Source: Prunus persica (lineage: Eukaryota > Streptophyta > Magnoliopsida > Rosales > Rosaceae). Taken from it: DNA of 64,000 nucleotides. Under the pieces are notes generated by a model, which was not told the origin of the DNA, did not search any database, and saw only the letters and a list, made by a program, of their open reading frames with translations. Made by a program: the position numbers and the translations under genes. Numbering within the stretch: the first letter of the stretch is position 1; each line of letters begins with the position of its first letter. The stretch spans positions 12,004,480 to 12,068,479 of the forward strand of contig NC_034014.1 of the NCBI RefSeq assembly GCF_000346465.2, read 5' to 3'. This document shows, one piece after another, positions 34,306 through 48,405 of this stretch.

Positions 34306-36186
34306 GTACTTGTTATGTTTATATAATCATATATATAAGTGTTTGAATTAGTCATTCTAGTAGCTGTGCTTGCATCCTTTTTGCTATTGTTCTTTTACTT
34401 CAAGGAGAAATTATGCAAAGTGAATTTTTGGATGCAAAACCCTTCTTTTTTTTTTGGACAGCGATCCAATCTACCAACACTCTTAGTCAACTATCTATTA
34501 GCTTGCACGTATCCATTCACTTATGACTAGATTTGGTAAGTAGCCAATTATCAAGTTTGTATTTATTTGTTATCTGTTATGAGCAAGTTTGTAATTTTGA
34601 CGTATGGATGGTGGATTTGTGGGGTGTTTAATTAAGGCTTAGGAAAAAGGATGAATAATTCTACTGAATTTGCATTAGATTTGATTTAAGACTGTTTTTC
34701 TTTTGACAGGAAAGGAATCAGAATAAAGGGTGCGAAAATTGAATAAAATGCTCTCAGTTTTGCTCGACAGTTTTTGGTTTTGAATTTAGTTTAATGATGT
34801 GTTGAAGAGAATAAAACCCCTTTTCATTGAATTTAGTTTAAAATTGCTGATTTTATACAAAAGAATTCTCCAAATGACAAAGTTGGCCTTTGAGATTAGA
34901 TTGCATATACTTCATTGAGGTTAATTTTGTCATTTACATGAGTTTTTTTTTTCAATAAAATCATCAATTTTTGAACAATCAACGAAAAAGAATTTTGTTA
35001 AAATAAACTGAAATCTCAAGAGGTGTTCATGTAATTTTTGAGACGTGGGGATTTTGTGAAAACAGAAGAAACCTTAAGGAGTGTAAACTCAATTAAGATT
35101 AGTGGCTGAAAAAAGTGGTGGGTGTTGAGTGAAGGAAAGAAAGGTGAAAAAGTCGTGATCAATACTGTCAGTAAATTATAAGATTAAGATTAGCGGTTGC
35201 TTGTAGCTCAAGTGATCAGTACCCGAAGTCGCTTATATACAAAAAAACAAAACAAAACAAATGACTTAGAATATGGGTCCATACATATTGTATAAATGAC
35301 TTAAAAGATTCATGCTAAAAAACATCAAGATCCCAGGTTAGTTATATTGCTCAGGTGTTTGGTCACTGACTTTTTGGCCATGCCCATCTTCGAAGGCAAT
35401 AGAAACCACAAAAAGATGGAAAAAATAAAACCAAGGTCAAGCATCATATCTGGTTTAGTTATTTGCATGAGAAAACAAGATAATATACACACAATTTTTC
35501 GACCAAAACTTGACATATTGCATGTATCAGATCAAAAACGAAAAAGGTTACTTATCTTCACACAATGTTACATTGTACAAAACAGAGATGAAATATTACA
35601 CAAAGCAAACACCTCTCTATGATACATTGGACGCTCACAAAGATTCTAAACATCTTTATATATCTCACCACATCACAAATAGACCCCCTGTGTCCTCTCT
35701 CAACAGAGAAATTAATAATACGCCTAAAACGAGGAATAAAAAATAATATATAAATTAATCAGAAGAATACTCAGCAGCACTACCAATCCATACGAAGAAC
35801 GAAGACTGATTTCTACCTGCTTGTGGCTCAATTTACAAAGGGTGGGTGGACCCGAACTGTAACTTTTAGCACATCATACAAAAGTAAAACCTACCCGCCG
35901 ACGGCAACCTGCTTCTTCAACTTGTATCTTCTCATCATCTCATGGCCTACCAATTGTGTAGCGAAAACCAAAATTTCTGAGAGCCTTCAAACTTGTTAAT
36001 CTGGAAAAAAGATCACAAGTTCGGAACTTCTTGTATATGGCATCATGCTCTATACAGCACGAGAAACCCCATGTGGAAGAACGAGGGAATTTCTTGTATA
36101 TGACATCATGCTCTATACAGCACTAGAAATCCCATGTGGAAGAACAAGGCCAGAATGAATATAACGAAGCAATTTGGAATAATCAA
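34306..36186. other. Intergenic DNA and 3' UTR of the BSL gene
   Basis: 34306-35750 holds no supported gene. Sequence just left of the BSL stop (36187) is presumably its 3' untranslated region, of unknown extent. It includes a tandem duplication at 36028-36148. Confidence 0.4.
36028..36148. repeat. 63-bp tandem duplication in the BSL 3' UTR
   Basis: TTCTTGTATATGGCATCATG and CTCTATACAGCACGAGAAA recur 63 bases apart (36028 and 36091) with a few substitutions. It lies within 160 bases downstream of the BSL stop codon, so it is likely transcribed. Confidence 0.8.
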
Positions 36187-39100
36187 TTATATCCAAGCAA
36201 GGGAACCCCGATCATTAGCTACTTGTGGCCGGCCTCTAGTTGGTGTTGGAGGTCTGTTCGCATTCAGCTCCTGGTCTCATAACAAATCAAATCAAAGAAA
36301 GATTACTACCAAGATAATAACCAAAAGAGCCACCCATGAGGGAGGAATGAAAAGACTCCAGTGAAAAGAACACACACACACACACACACAGATATATATA
36401 TTATAGAGAGAGAGAGAGAGAGAGACTAATAAGGTCCTCATTCAAGGACTTTTCAAGTTATAACTATAAATTTCAAAATAAAATTAATGAATAAACATCC
36501 ATACCTGCATCCATGTATCTTCAATATGGCGTTCCGGTGATGTTTCTGGTGATGAAATTGCTGGTGGTAAAGGATGAATGAGCTTTGGAACGACCACAAG
36601 ATCCCTACCCAGAACTAGGATTGCCCCCGCATTATTGGCCGTACCTGTTCAAAGTGGTAAGAGCCAAATATGAGATGTTTAGTCATGTGAGGCGCTCAAA
36701 GCTGCATAAATGATAAAGGAGTCAGGTTCATACCACAGTAGTTGGTAGCAGAGAATAGAGTAATCAAATGTCCCTGGGCGAAACGCTCAAAGCCATCCAT
36801 TACACATTCATGTGCGCGTACAATCAACTGAAGATCATTGTTATTGCAGAACTCCATGACACGATCAGGCTGCAACATCAAACCTTTTTAGATGACATAC
36901 GACACAAATGGATATTTAAGATACCGATTAAAGTTACAAATTTTTACATTCCAGATACTTTAGAACATAAAAACTCATGGAACATAAACCTGAGTAAAGT
37001 AGACAAGCCTCATAGACGTCATAGAAGATGAATTACATGGCAAGCATCATTTGACTACATTTTCAATCTAGACCGTCAATAGTGAACCAATTGCAAAAGA
37101 GGTAGAACAATTCAATTACTTAAAGGCTCCTTTTGCTTAGCGAAAAGGGATTCTAGGAGTCTCATACGCCTCCCTGAATGGAAATTTTAGAAACCATTGG
37201 AATAAAACATTCCCATTCCAATGTTTGGAAATGATGGGAGTATAATGGTGTTCTCAAGACAGGAGGAATTTCAATTTTGAGAATAAAACAAAAGGGTAAA
37301 GTTATCATTATAATAATTCAAAAGCCAACGAATAGGAATGGGAACCCACCTCTTCCTTAGGGATGCAAAACCTCCATTTTATAGGTTTTGATTATTGCAT
37401 ACCTATGGAAGAAGCCATTCTGCTCCAAAGTGACTTGCCAAACATGGGAAAGGAATCTCAAGTGCCAAAACCACAAAACAAAAACTACAAAAGCTATTTA
37501 TGAGCATATCACTTGTTATACGAAAGGAATCTCAACTAAAGGAATATGCAACCGACCAAACTATCTGACAGCCAAATTAGTGAGTTATGTACCAAACATA
37601 ATATAGTGCAACTTAAAATATAAAAAACACTGATGATTGATTAAACTTCAGAGTTGAATATAAAACTACTTCTTGTACTGCTTGCTTTTAGCATATCCAC
37701 ATTAATCTATGCAATAAAATCCGAAACAGGTGGCTAAAACGATACGGTGCTGTTAACGTCCATCTCAAATGAAAAACAGAAGCACCAGCTGAGACAATAC
37801 TGACAATGTCCAATCCGACTATATATTTCAACCTTTATTCTTGAAGAAAAAAAGTCATCCTTTATATCAACATATCCAATTATCAATCTATATCTCTAGA
37901 TCCTTGCAACATAATATCATCAGACTGCTATGTTTAACATGCTATGCAAATTTGTTGGTAGATCATCTTAATGCCATCTGTATCAACAATTACAGATCTC
38001 ATTTTGGACTACTAAATAATTTTGCCAACGTTAACAGCCAAAAATAGCACGGTACAGTATTAACAAAAGGAATACGTAATAAGGAACACCTCTAGTTATT
38101 TAGATGCCTATAGATTTCTGAAACATCATAGGTAATGTGAAATAAGGAATACGAAAACAAATAAAAAGTACTCACCCCAAAAGTAACCAAACCTGGACCC
38201 CTTGCATTTGGTCGCAAGCCTTCTACACTGTCGTTTTCTGTTGGGTCAGACCTAAAGAGAATGATACAATGTCATTGACCAATTAAGAGATATTAAAGTA
38301 ATGAAAGTCACACAAAGCGGACCAATACAGAGATGCACTGACCATAATAGATCCATAAGCACAATCGAGCCAGCTTCCATTGTAATGGGACGCTGGAGAT
38401 TTTCAATCTGTTCCACATGATTTATAGACCGACCAATACCACCATGCATACAAATGATTTTCTTTTCGATGAGAGCTGCTAGTGGAAGCCAATTAAACAA
38501 ACGGTTTATACGATGCCATGCCCAAATTCCATCTCTCTCACCCTGTTCAGTAAGTCATTCAGTCAGTAAGCTTCATAAATTTTATATTATATATAAGTAA
38601 CAGATATCATATAATCTAACACAGTACCATCCGCTCGATACATTCGATCCGGAAGCCAAAAAGAGCATTAATATCTGCAGCTTCATGGTTGCCACGAATT
38701 AAATGTACATTATGGGCATACTCAACCTGCAATTTGGCATTTTTTAAAAGAGCATGGACATTAGCATACAGAAATAATTATACAACCACCACCGAAGAGA
38801 GATAACCATCAAGTGATAAAAGATTGATACAGAATAACAGTGACATCAAAGCTTACCTTCAAAGCTAGCAGAAGTGTAATGGTTTCCAAGCTATGTTGGC
38901 CTCGGTCAACATAATCTCCTAAGAAGAGATAGTCGATATATCTGATTTTTGTCCATATAAAATCAGTATCATTGCAAGAATCATAATACTACGTATTGTA
39001 GACTTGTCAATAGTATAACGCACAGAAATCACCAATAATAATGAAATATTTATAAATCTATAAATACAAGATGTAAAAAAGGTAAAAATATTATGCTTGC

Positions 39101-42100
39101 GAATTAACTGCTAAACATACAACAAAATATAACTAAAAAATAAATAGCCCTGCATATACAACATGGAAACCCGAAAGACCTGCACAGTCAATTATAGAAT
39201 CCACCTTGCATTACAATTTCAAAAGATACACGTTTACTGACAGTAATTTAACCAAAATGTTCCTGACCAGTAAAAACCAAAAATTTCACACTAGGGCTTA
39301 ACTGGAAATTTTATGTATGTGTTCTTGTCATTCCATCTTCTTAGGAATTGGGTGCTTAGGTTAGTTATTCAATAATTTTTTCCTAGTCTCATATAACTTT
39401 CTGGTTCCGTCAATTCTGAGTTTGTGCCAAGTAAATCAGAACAAAAAAAATAAAATTAAAGTATGAAGATCTTTTCTGCCATGTTTAGCTGTCTTGCCAT
39501 GTAAGGTCCTATATAAAAAGGAACATCAGGAATTCCATACTATAATCCCATGATCTTTATACATAAAATATGCAAATATAAACTTCATATTACGAACCAA
39601 AACCTTCAAACTGAAAGGACTATTCATTAGGTAAAACTAGTCATTGGCCTTTTCAATTGATAAATATATTAACCATTCAAAAAATAATACAAGTTAGCTA
39701 GATTGTTAAAAAATTAAGATATATAATAATCAACGTAATATCATGGGAGTGCACGTATAATCAAGTGCCCACAACTCAAACTGACAGACCCCTTATCATA
39801 TGTAATTCAGGTATAATTAAGTGCCCGCATGAATAAAATCTTTGAATATCGAACCATATGAACTAAGTTGCTTAATATCATATTAATAAAGAAACTTACG
39901 CAATATCCCCAGCAGTGGAAGGTGAACCATACTCATCAAAAAGGCGCATGAGATCACCAAATTGCCCATGTAAATCACCAAATATCTTGATAGGAGCCCT
40001 AAGCTGTAAGACGCTTGGTTCACTGGAGAATATCCTCTCAGCACTGTCACAAAGATCTGCTATTTCATTGCAATCTAAGAAAAATTGCCTGCGAACTGGA
40101 GGCTTCCACCCACGAGGCTTTAAAAGATGTGCTATTACCTGATAATAAAAGAGGAAATACATTAATAAGGAAACCCAATAGATTTTATATGCAGGATGAA
40201 ATGATTCACTGAAACACATAGGGTTGGGGGGTTTCAAAAACAATGATGCTTAATTTTTAGGAAAGAACAATTAGTCATTTGCACCATTGAATGCAATTTG
40301 AGATTCCACTCAGGCCCTCACTTGTTCTTTCATTTTTCTATAGAATATAATTGGCATAATAGGAAGTGGATTAGGAAGGGTTAGCAAAATTTATTTCTCA
40401 AAAGTTGAACAAGCACATTAACCTTATAAGATCCAAAAATAAAAATATGGAAATTTAGGGATGCAAAAGTATATCAAATAAGGTGTAAACCTTTTTGGGA
40501 ACACTATTAATGGACATCTGCCTATCTAACAATTTCCTTGCTGCAGTTGCACTCTCTGGAGTCCCATAGCTAACCCGTCTGCCTTCATTTTCAAATTGAT
40601 CAATTGAGAGCTGCCTCACCATGCCACCTAAAGCTCCACCAGTCTCTGCAGCTACAACAACCTGACAAAGCATGTGAGGAAACATTAAGGACTGAACCAT
40701 ATAGTTTAAAAGTTCTTGCCAGAATAGACTTTAGATAACATTCAGAGTAGTGATCAAAATCTAATACTGACAGCTCTATGATGCAGTCGCACTCCAGCTG
40801 AAGGAATGTTATTTGATCCAGCAGAATCAGGCTTGATCAAGGTAGATATCTGCTTCCCACTTGGGGTAGCCTCTGAACCACGATCTCTATCAGGTAGTTC
40901 AACTTCTCCATTAACCTGCCGTGCCTTGGCAGCAGCCAAGGTGGCACTGATTGCCTCAGCTTCTGCCGCTGATGCTTCAACCAAATACTCTACACCTTTG
41001 CTCATTCTCCTACACAGTAAACAGCATCCGGTATATTTTAACAGTACCAAGAAGTATAATTCAGTGACTTCAAACCCTGCAATCAAAATGTACACATAAT
41101 GACTAGCTTACCGAGATCCCTGGAGCAAGGCATTTTCAGTGCTTATATCAGTATACATGTCACCATTTACAGGGGGGGCAACTGGATTTCCCAGCACAAC
41201 AGCACCATCAGGGGCTGCTTCAGGCATTGTCTGCCTCGTTCTGTCATCAATAAACCCATACCTTCCAGGCAAACGACCTTGTACAGATTGAGCAGCTGCA
41301 GCTGCAGCATGCGAAGCTGCAGATGTTGTTTCAGCAGCGGCCAAATCTTCCGCCACAAGTAGGTCATCAAGCAACACCCCTATTGCATAAACAAAACAAT
41401 TAGTATGCTTGAATATTATCATTTGATACTATATAAGCTTGGAAAGATAAAATCGCTGGGTGAACTCCACAATCCATAATATAAAACCTTTGAAACAAAC
41501 ATCAAAACCACGGCGCTAAAATACTCCACCAATGACTAAATTGCTACACCTACAGTATCCTTACGTGTCCTTTTTATCCTAGTTGACTCATCCACAGAAA
41601 GACAGTCAACATAAAAAACAGAGAAACAATCTGAATGCTAGTAAGCCAATCATTGAAAACTTGGCTGAATTTTGAAAGAATCAATAATGTATCAGAAAAG
41701 ACAACTACGTATCTGAAATCTTAACCTCAAGATACAAAACAACATCTATTCTCCTCTAAACATGTCTATTCTTGAACTTATAGTGGCAAAGAATTAACAT
41801 GCTGCATATCATCACAAAGTGAAACGTGGTGTTCATACTGAAATTATTTAATCCATTATGTAATGTACAACAATTTACTGGTTGATAGATTCACATCCTA
41901 AGTTAATGAAACTGGAAACAGATGCAGCCAAACTGTTGAAATAGAACATTCATCTCTTACCGCCACGTAGACCACCATATATAAAGATCAAATCACCAAC
42001 AGCTGCAGCAGCATGCCTGCAACGCCTTGTCAACTCAACTGCAGCATCTCCACCAGCTGCATCAGCACTGTATCTACCTGTCCTTGGACTAGTAACAACT

Positions 42101-45100
42101 GATTTTGTATCGCACCAAACTCCAGCTGCAGTATCCAACACTGGACAATAGAAACATAGGAATTTGTACGATAATTATAATGGTGAATCTATTGGAAACT
42201 GGGAATTTTTAACACCAATAAACAGCGACAGAACTTAAACAAAGCTGCCAATCTATCTGTTTCTCATAGAAAATCAATTTCCAAAATTGTATGCAATGAC
42301 GTGGTGAGGACCAATTATTTGAAGTGGAATAAAAGCCAAATCATTCTTATTTGAGTCATTGCTACTTCAGACATACAAACCTACAACATCAACCAGCATC
42401 AACCAAAACTACTGGTCTACTAAGCGTTCAGCAACTCTCAAAGAGGATCCCACAATCTTGGGTCCAGAAAATTAAATTCATTCTGTAACGCATATTTAAT
42501 CAACTTCTAGTATATTGAAATTAACAATACATACATGTGTATTAGTATGCGTTTGCAAATGCACTCTCTTCTGCATTGTGATTTTATGATATGAAGTAGC
42601 AATAATTTAATCAACATTGGTCCCATTCTCAGCTAAGGGTCCACAAGGTCCGCCAGGGATCACTTAAGAAAACCTACTTCCCCTCCATCATGAGCATCAG
42701 TATTAAATGAAACCCTCTGCCTCGACAACCAGAGCTGACATGTATATCTAAACCACCTATGTTCCACATAACAAACACTAAAAAGCTTGTAAAACCCATA
42801 ATCAAGTACCTGCAACGCTTGATGAATCTTCAACCATTCGGCCACCACCAAGAGCCCCTCCGGAAACGTGCAGCCGTGCATTAACAAATACCTAGTATCA
42901 AAAGTATGCTACTTTAAAATATTATAAGGAAAGCACTAAAATAGGAACAAGTAAATGATGCCAAAAACCCACTGCTGCATGTTGATATCTGGGAGAGGGT
43001 GAGACACCAGGAGCAATTGCCCATTCCCAACGGCCATCCCTATGTTTGGCAAGGCCATATGCACTTGCCAATGGCTGCAAGCAAAAGAACCAAAAGAAAC
43101 TTAACCCTTCGCACTACAAAGCTGTTACTAATATTAGAGACACCGTGGTTTGCAAAATTTAAAGAGGAAGGGAATCAAATAAACATTCAGACACGAGCTA
43201 GGAAAGCAAACTTTAAAGCCAAATAGAAATAAGTAATCCATGCAAAAAATTTCAAACCCCTACCCCATCTTTCCCATACACCAGAATAAGACTGCATTCA
43301 TATTACAAGTCCTTCTGCTACTAATATGTAAGGGGTGACTTCAGTTTTCAGTTAGAAAGATTGGATACACAAGCAAAGGGTTAATGTTCCACAGTTATAT
43401 TGCAAAATGTGCTATTAACTTATCGAATTCCTTGGCCCATTCCGACAAGATACCCTCATGGGCCTTATCCTTGACACAGTATGCAATGACCGAATGCAAC
43501 AAAGAAGACAAAGTGCCAATGGACAATGGAGCCACCCCAGCAATCAATATGAAAATAAAATAAAATCACATGAAATGCTACTATCATATTCAAGTATCCA
43601 CTAAAACAAACCACTAAATTTTTTTATGGTATTTGACTCACCACACTGTTTGCATCCCTTCCTCCACAAAGGAGGAGAAGACCATCAGACCTTGCACTAG
43701 CAGTTGCATACCTGGTCAAAAGTAAACATTAAGATTACATATTGACTTCACAATATTGGATCTAAACGGCAATTATTGGATCTAAATGGCAAGGAAAAAG
43801 ACTTCAATAAAAATAAATAAACCCAAATGGAAAGAGAGAATTGAGAATGGGACCCTTTAGATCTATAACAAAGTAACATCATAAAACAAGAAAATGAGAG
43901 AATGACAAAGGGTTGAAATTAAGGTCTTAATACAAAAGGAAATTATAATGGGCAAGGAAAAATTTTCAAACCCAACATTCTCAGTGGCAGATTTACACAG
44001 AATAATTACTCTTTGTCCAGGTGACAATATAAATTAGATGTCAGAGCCCAAATGAAACATGTATCAAATCGGTGAGAAATGAGGATCATTCAACAAACGG
44101 CAAGTGATGTCTGGAAAGTGAGTGTCGAGCACAGACTCTTTCTGCACACTACAGGTAACAGCCCCAGTAAAAAGAACATAGAATGAGACAATTAGCAGCA
44201 ATTTCTGGGGTCACGAGCCTAAGGCCCAATAATAGAGGGTCCCTAGGAGGGCAAGTGACTTTTTCCGCATGGTATCCACCCAAAAAAACAAATCCTAATG
44301 AACCTACTATTATCATGTCCCTAGGAGGGCAGGTAACTTCTCTGACAACTAAAATATCAAATATCAAATAATCACCACACTCATTACTAGATATTCAATC
44401 ACCAATAAAACTAAAAACAATACCCAAAGATTACTCAGTTTAGAAACACGAGACCATGAAATATATGCTTCTAAGGCCTCGTTTGTTACGCTAGACTGTC
44501 TTGGCATGGACTATGCTTACAGATTGTCTTGGATTGGCTTGGCTTGGTCTAAGTTGGACAACACTTATCACGCGTTTGATATATGATTGGACTGGGACTA
44601 AATTTACATTGACTAAATATTAATTAAACTTTTTTGATAAAAAAATAATAATAAAACATTAAAAACTAATTAAATGAAAAAGAAAAAGATTAGAAAAACA
44701 CAAAAAATATGATAAAATAATATTAAAATAAATAAACTTCATCTCCTCCTCTGCCCAGCAAAGAACCCAAGCTGCCACTCCCCTTTAGTACCCTCAAATC
44801 CAACATCATCTCAAAGACCCTTCCCCAAACCCCAAAAAACTCCTGTTTTGTTCTTTTAGCCAAAATTGATATCATTTCTGTTCTCTTTTTTTTTTTTGTA
44901 TTTTTTTTTTTTTTTTTTTTGTGGATTTGAAGAGGGGTTGAGAAAAGGAGTTGAGGGAGAGGGGTACATCGATGTTGCTGGGGTGGGGGAAGATTGGGAC
45001 AATGATGCAATGGGTTTGTGTGGTGTTTTTTTCTTTGAATTTCAAACGGGTTAGGGCTTATTGGGACGATGATGCAGTGGCTATGGCGGATATGGTGACT

Positions 45101-47833
45101 GGAGGAGAGAGAAAGCAGTGCTGGTGGGTGGGTCTGCTGGCTCTTGGTTGTTGTTGGTTGTGGCTGGTTTGCAGGCGACGTTGCTGGTTGTGGGAGAAAG
45201 GCACTGTGATGTCACTAGCGAAGGGCTCGGGACAATTTGTTCCCCCTTTCCCCAGACTTCCATAAGAACACCTAAGGAGGTGTTTTTGGTGGAGCCAGTA
45301 TTGGTAATACCATTTAAGATTAGAACCATGTGAAACAAACATGGGATTAAATTTTTGGGCAATCCGGTCCAAGCCAAGCCCTTGTAACAAACAGGCCCTA
45401 ACAGTACAAGTCCACTGGCATATAAAAGGACCAAAATAAATGGGAAAAGAGACTTTAAGTAGGAAGCCAATGCCCAAAACTCGTGTAAGGAATACATGTT
45501 CATTTGGAAATCCAAGCATGTGATTATATAAATACCAAAAAGGCTAGATGCATAGACGTATCTGTATATGTGATAATATGATATTGAGTGTCATGAACGT
45601 TAGAGAGGGAGAGATAGACATACATGCATGGTGGTGGACCCTCCCCCTCTGGTTCCAACTTACGCCATTCATAAGGCTTGGCAGCTGTGTCAAGGGCCCA
45701 AACATCTGCTAAAGGCCGTTTTCCTGGAAAGCACACACCAATTTCCCTTAAGATCAATAAAAATCTAATCATGCAGATTCTTTTTGTTTTAATTCAATGC
45801 ACGAAAGATTAGTAAGATGACCCTTCAACTGACTCACCATCATTCCCACCAATTGCCATGAGATATCTTTGCCCCACTAATGCCATCACATGTCCATAGC
45901 GTGGCCCTGGTCCAGGGCCTTGAACAACAACCCTATAAGAAAATTAGCTCCACTTCGTTAAAAATCACATAAGAAATTTCATAAGAAGATGAAAGCAAAC
46001 CATTAACAAGTTTAACCTGTGCCATCGAGGCCGTTGCTGCGTGAGGTCAAGAACATGAAGATCCTCAGCAGACAAGCCAGCAGGACCGATTCCACCCTGT
46101 ATTGATATCAAAGATTCCAGTGAGAATGTAATTACGAAATGCATAGTAAAATGTTAATACAGCTTTGACTTAGGAATCATAACTTGTGGGATAAAACGTA
46201 GTGTGCTAACCTGAATAACAACCATAGTTCCAACGGCAGTTGCTACATGTGCAGCCCTTGGGGTGGGTGGTTCTCCAAAGGGCGTGATCCTGAAAATAAT
46301 ATTATTGTAAGCACAAAGGGTAAATAACAAAGTATGGATAGCCACATGCTGATAAGACAAGGAGTACTTGTTCCTAGACTTACCTAGACCATTTATTTGT
46401 TAGCACGTCATAACAATGCACATCGGCCGTGGCACCAGCTAGTCCTGAAATTAAGTAAACCACAATGGTCATGAGCAAGACATGAAATACTATCACCACA
46501 AGACTCCACAAGAAAGTTTCTTCCTTTAAGATAATTAAAATAAATGAATCAATGTTCATTAGTCTTTTCAGCTTCATTACAAGCACAGGCATTAGTGAAG
46601 ATATGGATTGGGCCTAAAATCCTGGTCACTTCAAGCAGAGTATAACAGAAAGAACCAAAACTTGGGATCCTCGCAAAATAAACAATTGGGTCGAGGAATC
46701 AAATAATTCGATTCGAATATTAACTACAAACATAGTAGAATTCAATGAAAAATGAATCAAGAATTTCAACACCATAGTTGAAAACAAAATGCACTGACTG
46801 ATTTGAAGCTCCAACGACATTACATACATGCTACTTGATCACTTTAAGTTAAAAAGAATTGTAAGAGTGAGGTTTCTGAAACAATAACAAAAAGAAGAAA
46901 ACTACATGCATATTAGTTGGGCTACAACAAAACTACCCAACTACTCAAATCACTTCAAGGAAATGACAATAGCAAATTTGCATCACACAAAATGAATTTA
47001 TCAGGAAAGAATAAAACTGAGCCAAGATTAAATAGAGGCTTTAAACCACCAAACGTTTCATTATTATTTTGCAAGATAATAAAAAACAGCCTGAATCACC
47101 ATAGCTTCAAAACCTGCCAAGGACCCATATTTCACTTTAATGAAAAGTACTTTTTTCTTTCCTGAATTGAAAGACAGCAAATTAGCTTGCTTGTACCATT
47201 AACAATATGCCAGCAGGCACATAAATGCAGCCCCAGATTAAAGAAACTGAACATAACAAGGTCCTCAATCAGAAATTAACAAAGCTAGGTTGATAAATTA
47301 CTTATACCACCACCAAACCATTACTACTAGGGTTTCCACGCAGCTAAACCTAGAAGCTCAAACCACGGAGATACCAAAGTAATCAAAGAAAATAACATAC
47401 TTATGCCTGCACTTCCAGCTGAAGATGGAGTCCCGGAAGCCGCCGAATTGCCTTCAAGAGCGGTGGCACCACCAAACAAAATCAGCCTGGGGCCAATGTA
47501 CCCAGGCGTGCCCTCCTCGCCCACGGCGGCCACCGCAGTCAACGTATGGCCACACCTTGGCCCTGGGCCGTCCTCTTTCTTCTCTAAGATTGCATTGACC
47601 ACCGAGTACGTCGGGGCATGCCGCGGCCCGGCCACTGGAGTCTGCTGCGCCTGTGGAGCCGCCGCCGCCGCCGCCTGCTGAGGCTGCTGCGCTGGAGATC
47701 CAGTTCCAGGTTGCGACTGCTCACCTAGCTGTTGTTCCCCTTCAACTGCGGCCTGAGACGACGTCGTGCTGTGGTTCGGCACGGCTGGATCGTGATCGGT
47801 CTCCGGCACCATCGACGACGAGTCCACATCCAT
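36187..47833 (-). CDS. BSL2/BSL3-type Kelch-repeat Ser/Thr phosphatase, 21 exons, 1005 aa
   Basis: Exons 1 to 21: 47401-47833, 46384-46444, 46211-46289, 46017-46096, 45838-45932, 45624-45723, 43642-43711, 42973-43074, 42810-42891, 41961-42140, 41112-41379, 40772-41009, 40491-40661, 39900-40138, 38857-38941, 38628-38726, 38343-38542, 38176-38251, 36734-36869, 36505-36644, 36187-36270. All junctions are GT-AG and the sum is 3018 nt, one open frame. The protein starts [15 protein letters not shown], has an Ala/Gln-rich N-terminus, Kelch blades over about residues 85-440 ([25 protein letters not shown]), a linker, and a PP1-like phosphatase from about 655. Catalytic motifs are complete: GDLHGQ (707-712), GDYVDRG (741-747), GNHE (773-776), HGG (827-829), RAHE (904-907). 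It ends RGSLAWI. Family members dephosphorylate the GSK3-like kinase BIN2 in brassinosteroid signalling, in cytosol and nucleus. The MDVD start and long N-terminus fit BSL2/BSL3 better than BSU1. Intron 6 is enlarged by a transposon. Confidence 0.97.
44475..45398. mobile_element. 924-bp PIF/Harbinger-like element in BSL intron 6
   Basis: Left end GGCCTCGTTTGTTAC and inverted right end GTAACAAACAGGCCC, flanked by TAA on both sides (44472-44474 and 45399-45401). The GGGCCTGTTTG-type TIR with TAA/TTA duplication is the Harbinger/Tourist signature. At 924 bp it is too short for a transposase gene and I see no DDE domain, so it is non-autonomous. It contains long T-runs (44886-44922). The open frames inside on both strands are not recognised. 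Splice sites of the neighbouring exons are untouched. Confidence 0.85.
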
Positions 47834-48325
47834 TGCTTTGAGCCTTCAATTCGAGCCCTAGTTTCAAGATCGGAACTAGAATTCCCACGAATTCGCATTC
47901 CTAATCAACATTTCGATCCACCCCCAACAATCCCAACCTCACCTTGCACGACCAAAGCCTGAATATTCAGAATCGAAACCCTAGCTCAGCTTCTAGAAAT
48001 CCGAGAAAATTACGCCAACTTTCTCTAGAAAAACATAAAAAAATTTCTAGGTCTTTACTCTTTTTCTCTCTCAAGCTGAGAAGAATAAGGAAGGGCTTTT
48101 GGCTTCGGAGGGGAAGAAGAATAGAGAAACGGGACGGAGACAATCTCAAAGCCCAACAAACACAAAAACATATCAAACTTTCTCTCTCCACCAATCACTG
48201 CCCTTTCTCTCTCTACAAAAAATTTTATAAAACGCTTCTAATGTTTGAACTTTCTATCTCTAGATTGTTTCTCATTTTCATTTCTCGTTGCGTAGCGTAC
48301 GGTAATGTTTTTTTTTCCTCCCTTC

Positions 48326-48357
<32 letters not shown>

Positions 48358-48367
48358 TATGTTTTTA

Positions 48368-48404
<37 letters not shown>
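47834..48404 (-). promoter_or_regulatory. 5' leader and promoter region of the BSL gene with an (ATT)n tract
   Basis: Sequence immediately upstream of the BSL start codon on the minus strand. It includes a T/C-rich stretch (48178-48222 on the plus strand) and a long interrupted (TTA/ATT)n microsatellite at 48326-48404, about 490-570 bases from the ATG. The transcription start is not determinable; a leader intron is possible. Confidence 0.45.
48326..48404. repeat. Interrupted (ATT)n microsatellite
   Basis: Two runs of about 11 and 13 trinucleotide units separated by a T-rich interruption. It lies in the likely promoter or leader of the BSL gene, and a length polymorphism is to be expected. 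Confidence 0.95.

Positions 48405-48405
<1 letters not shown>

Noticed and set aside
35190..35240. SINE/tRNA-like GTAGCTCAAGTGATCAG
   Set aside because: A single A-box-like match with no B box, tail structure or target duplication.
45058..45519. Frames of 144 and 153 codons on the minus strand
   Set aside because: They lie mostly inside the Harbinger-like intron element and have no recognised transposase motif.
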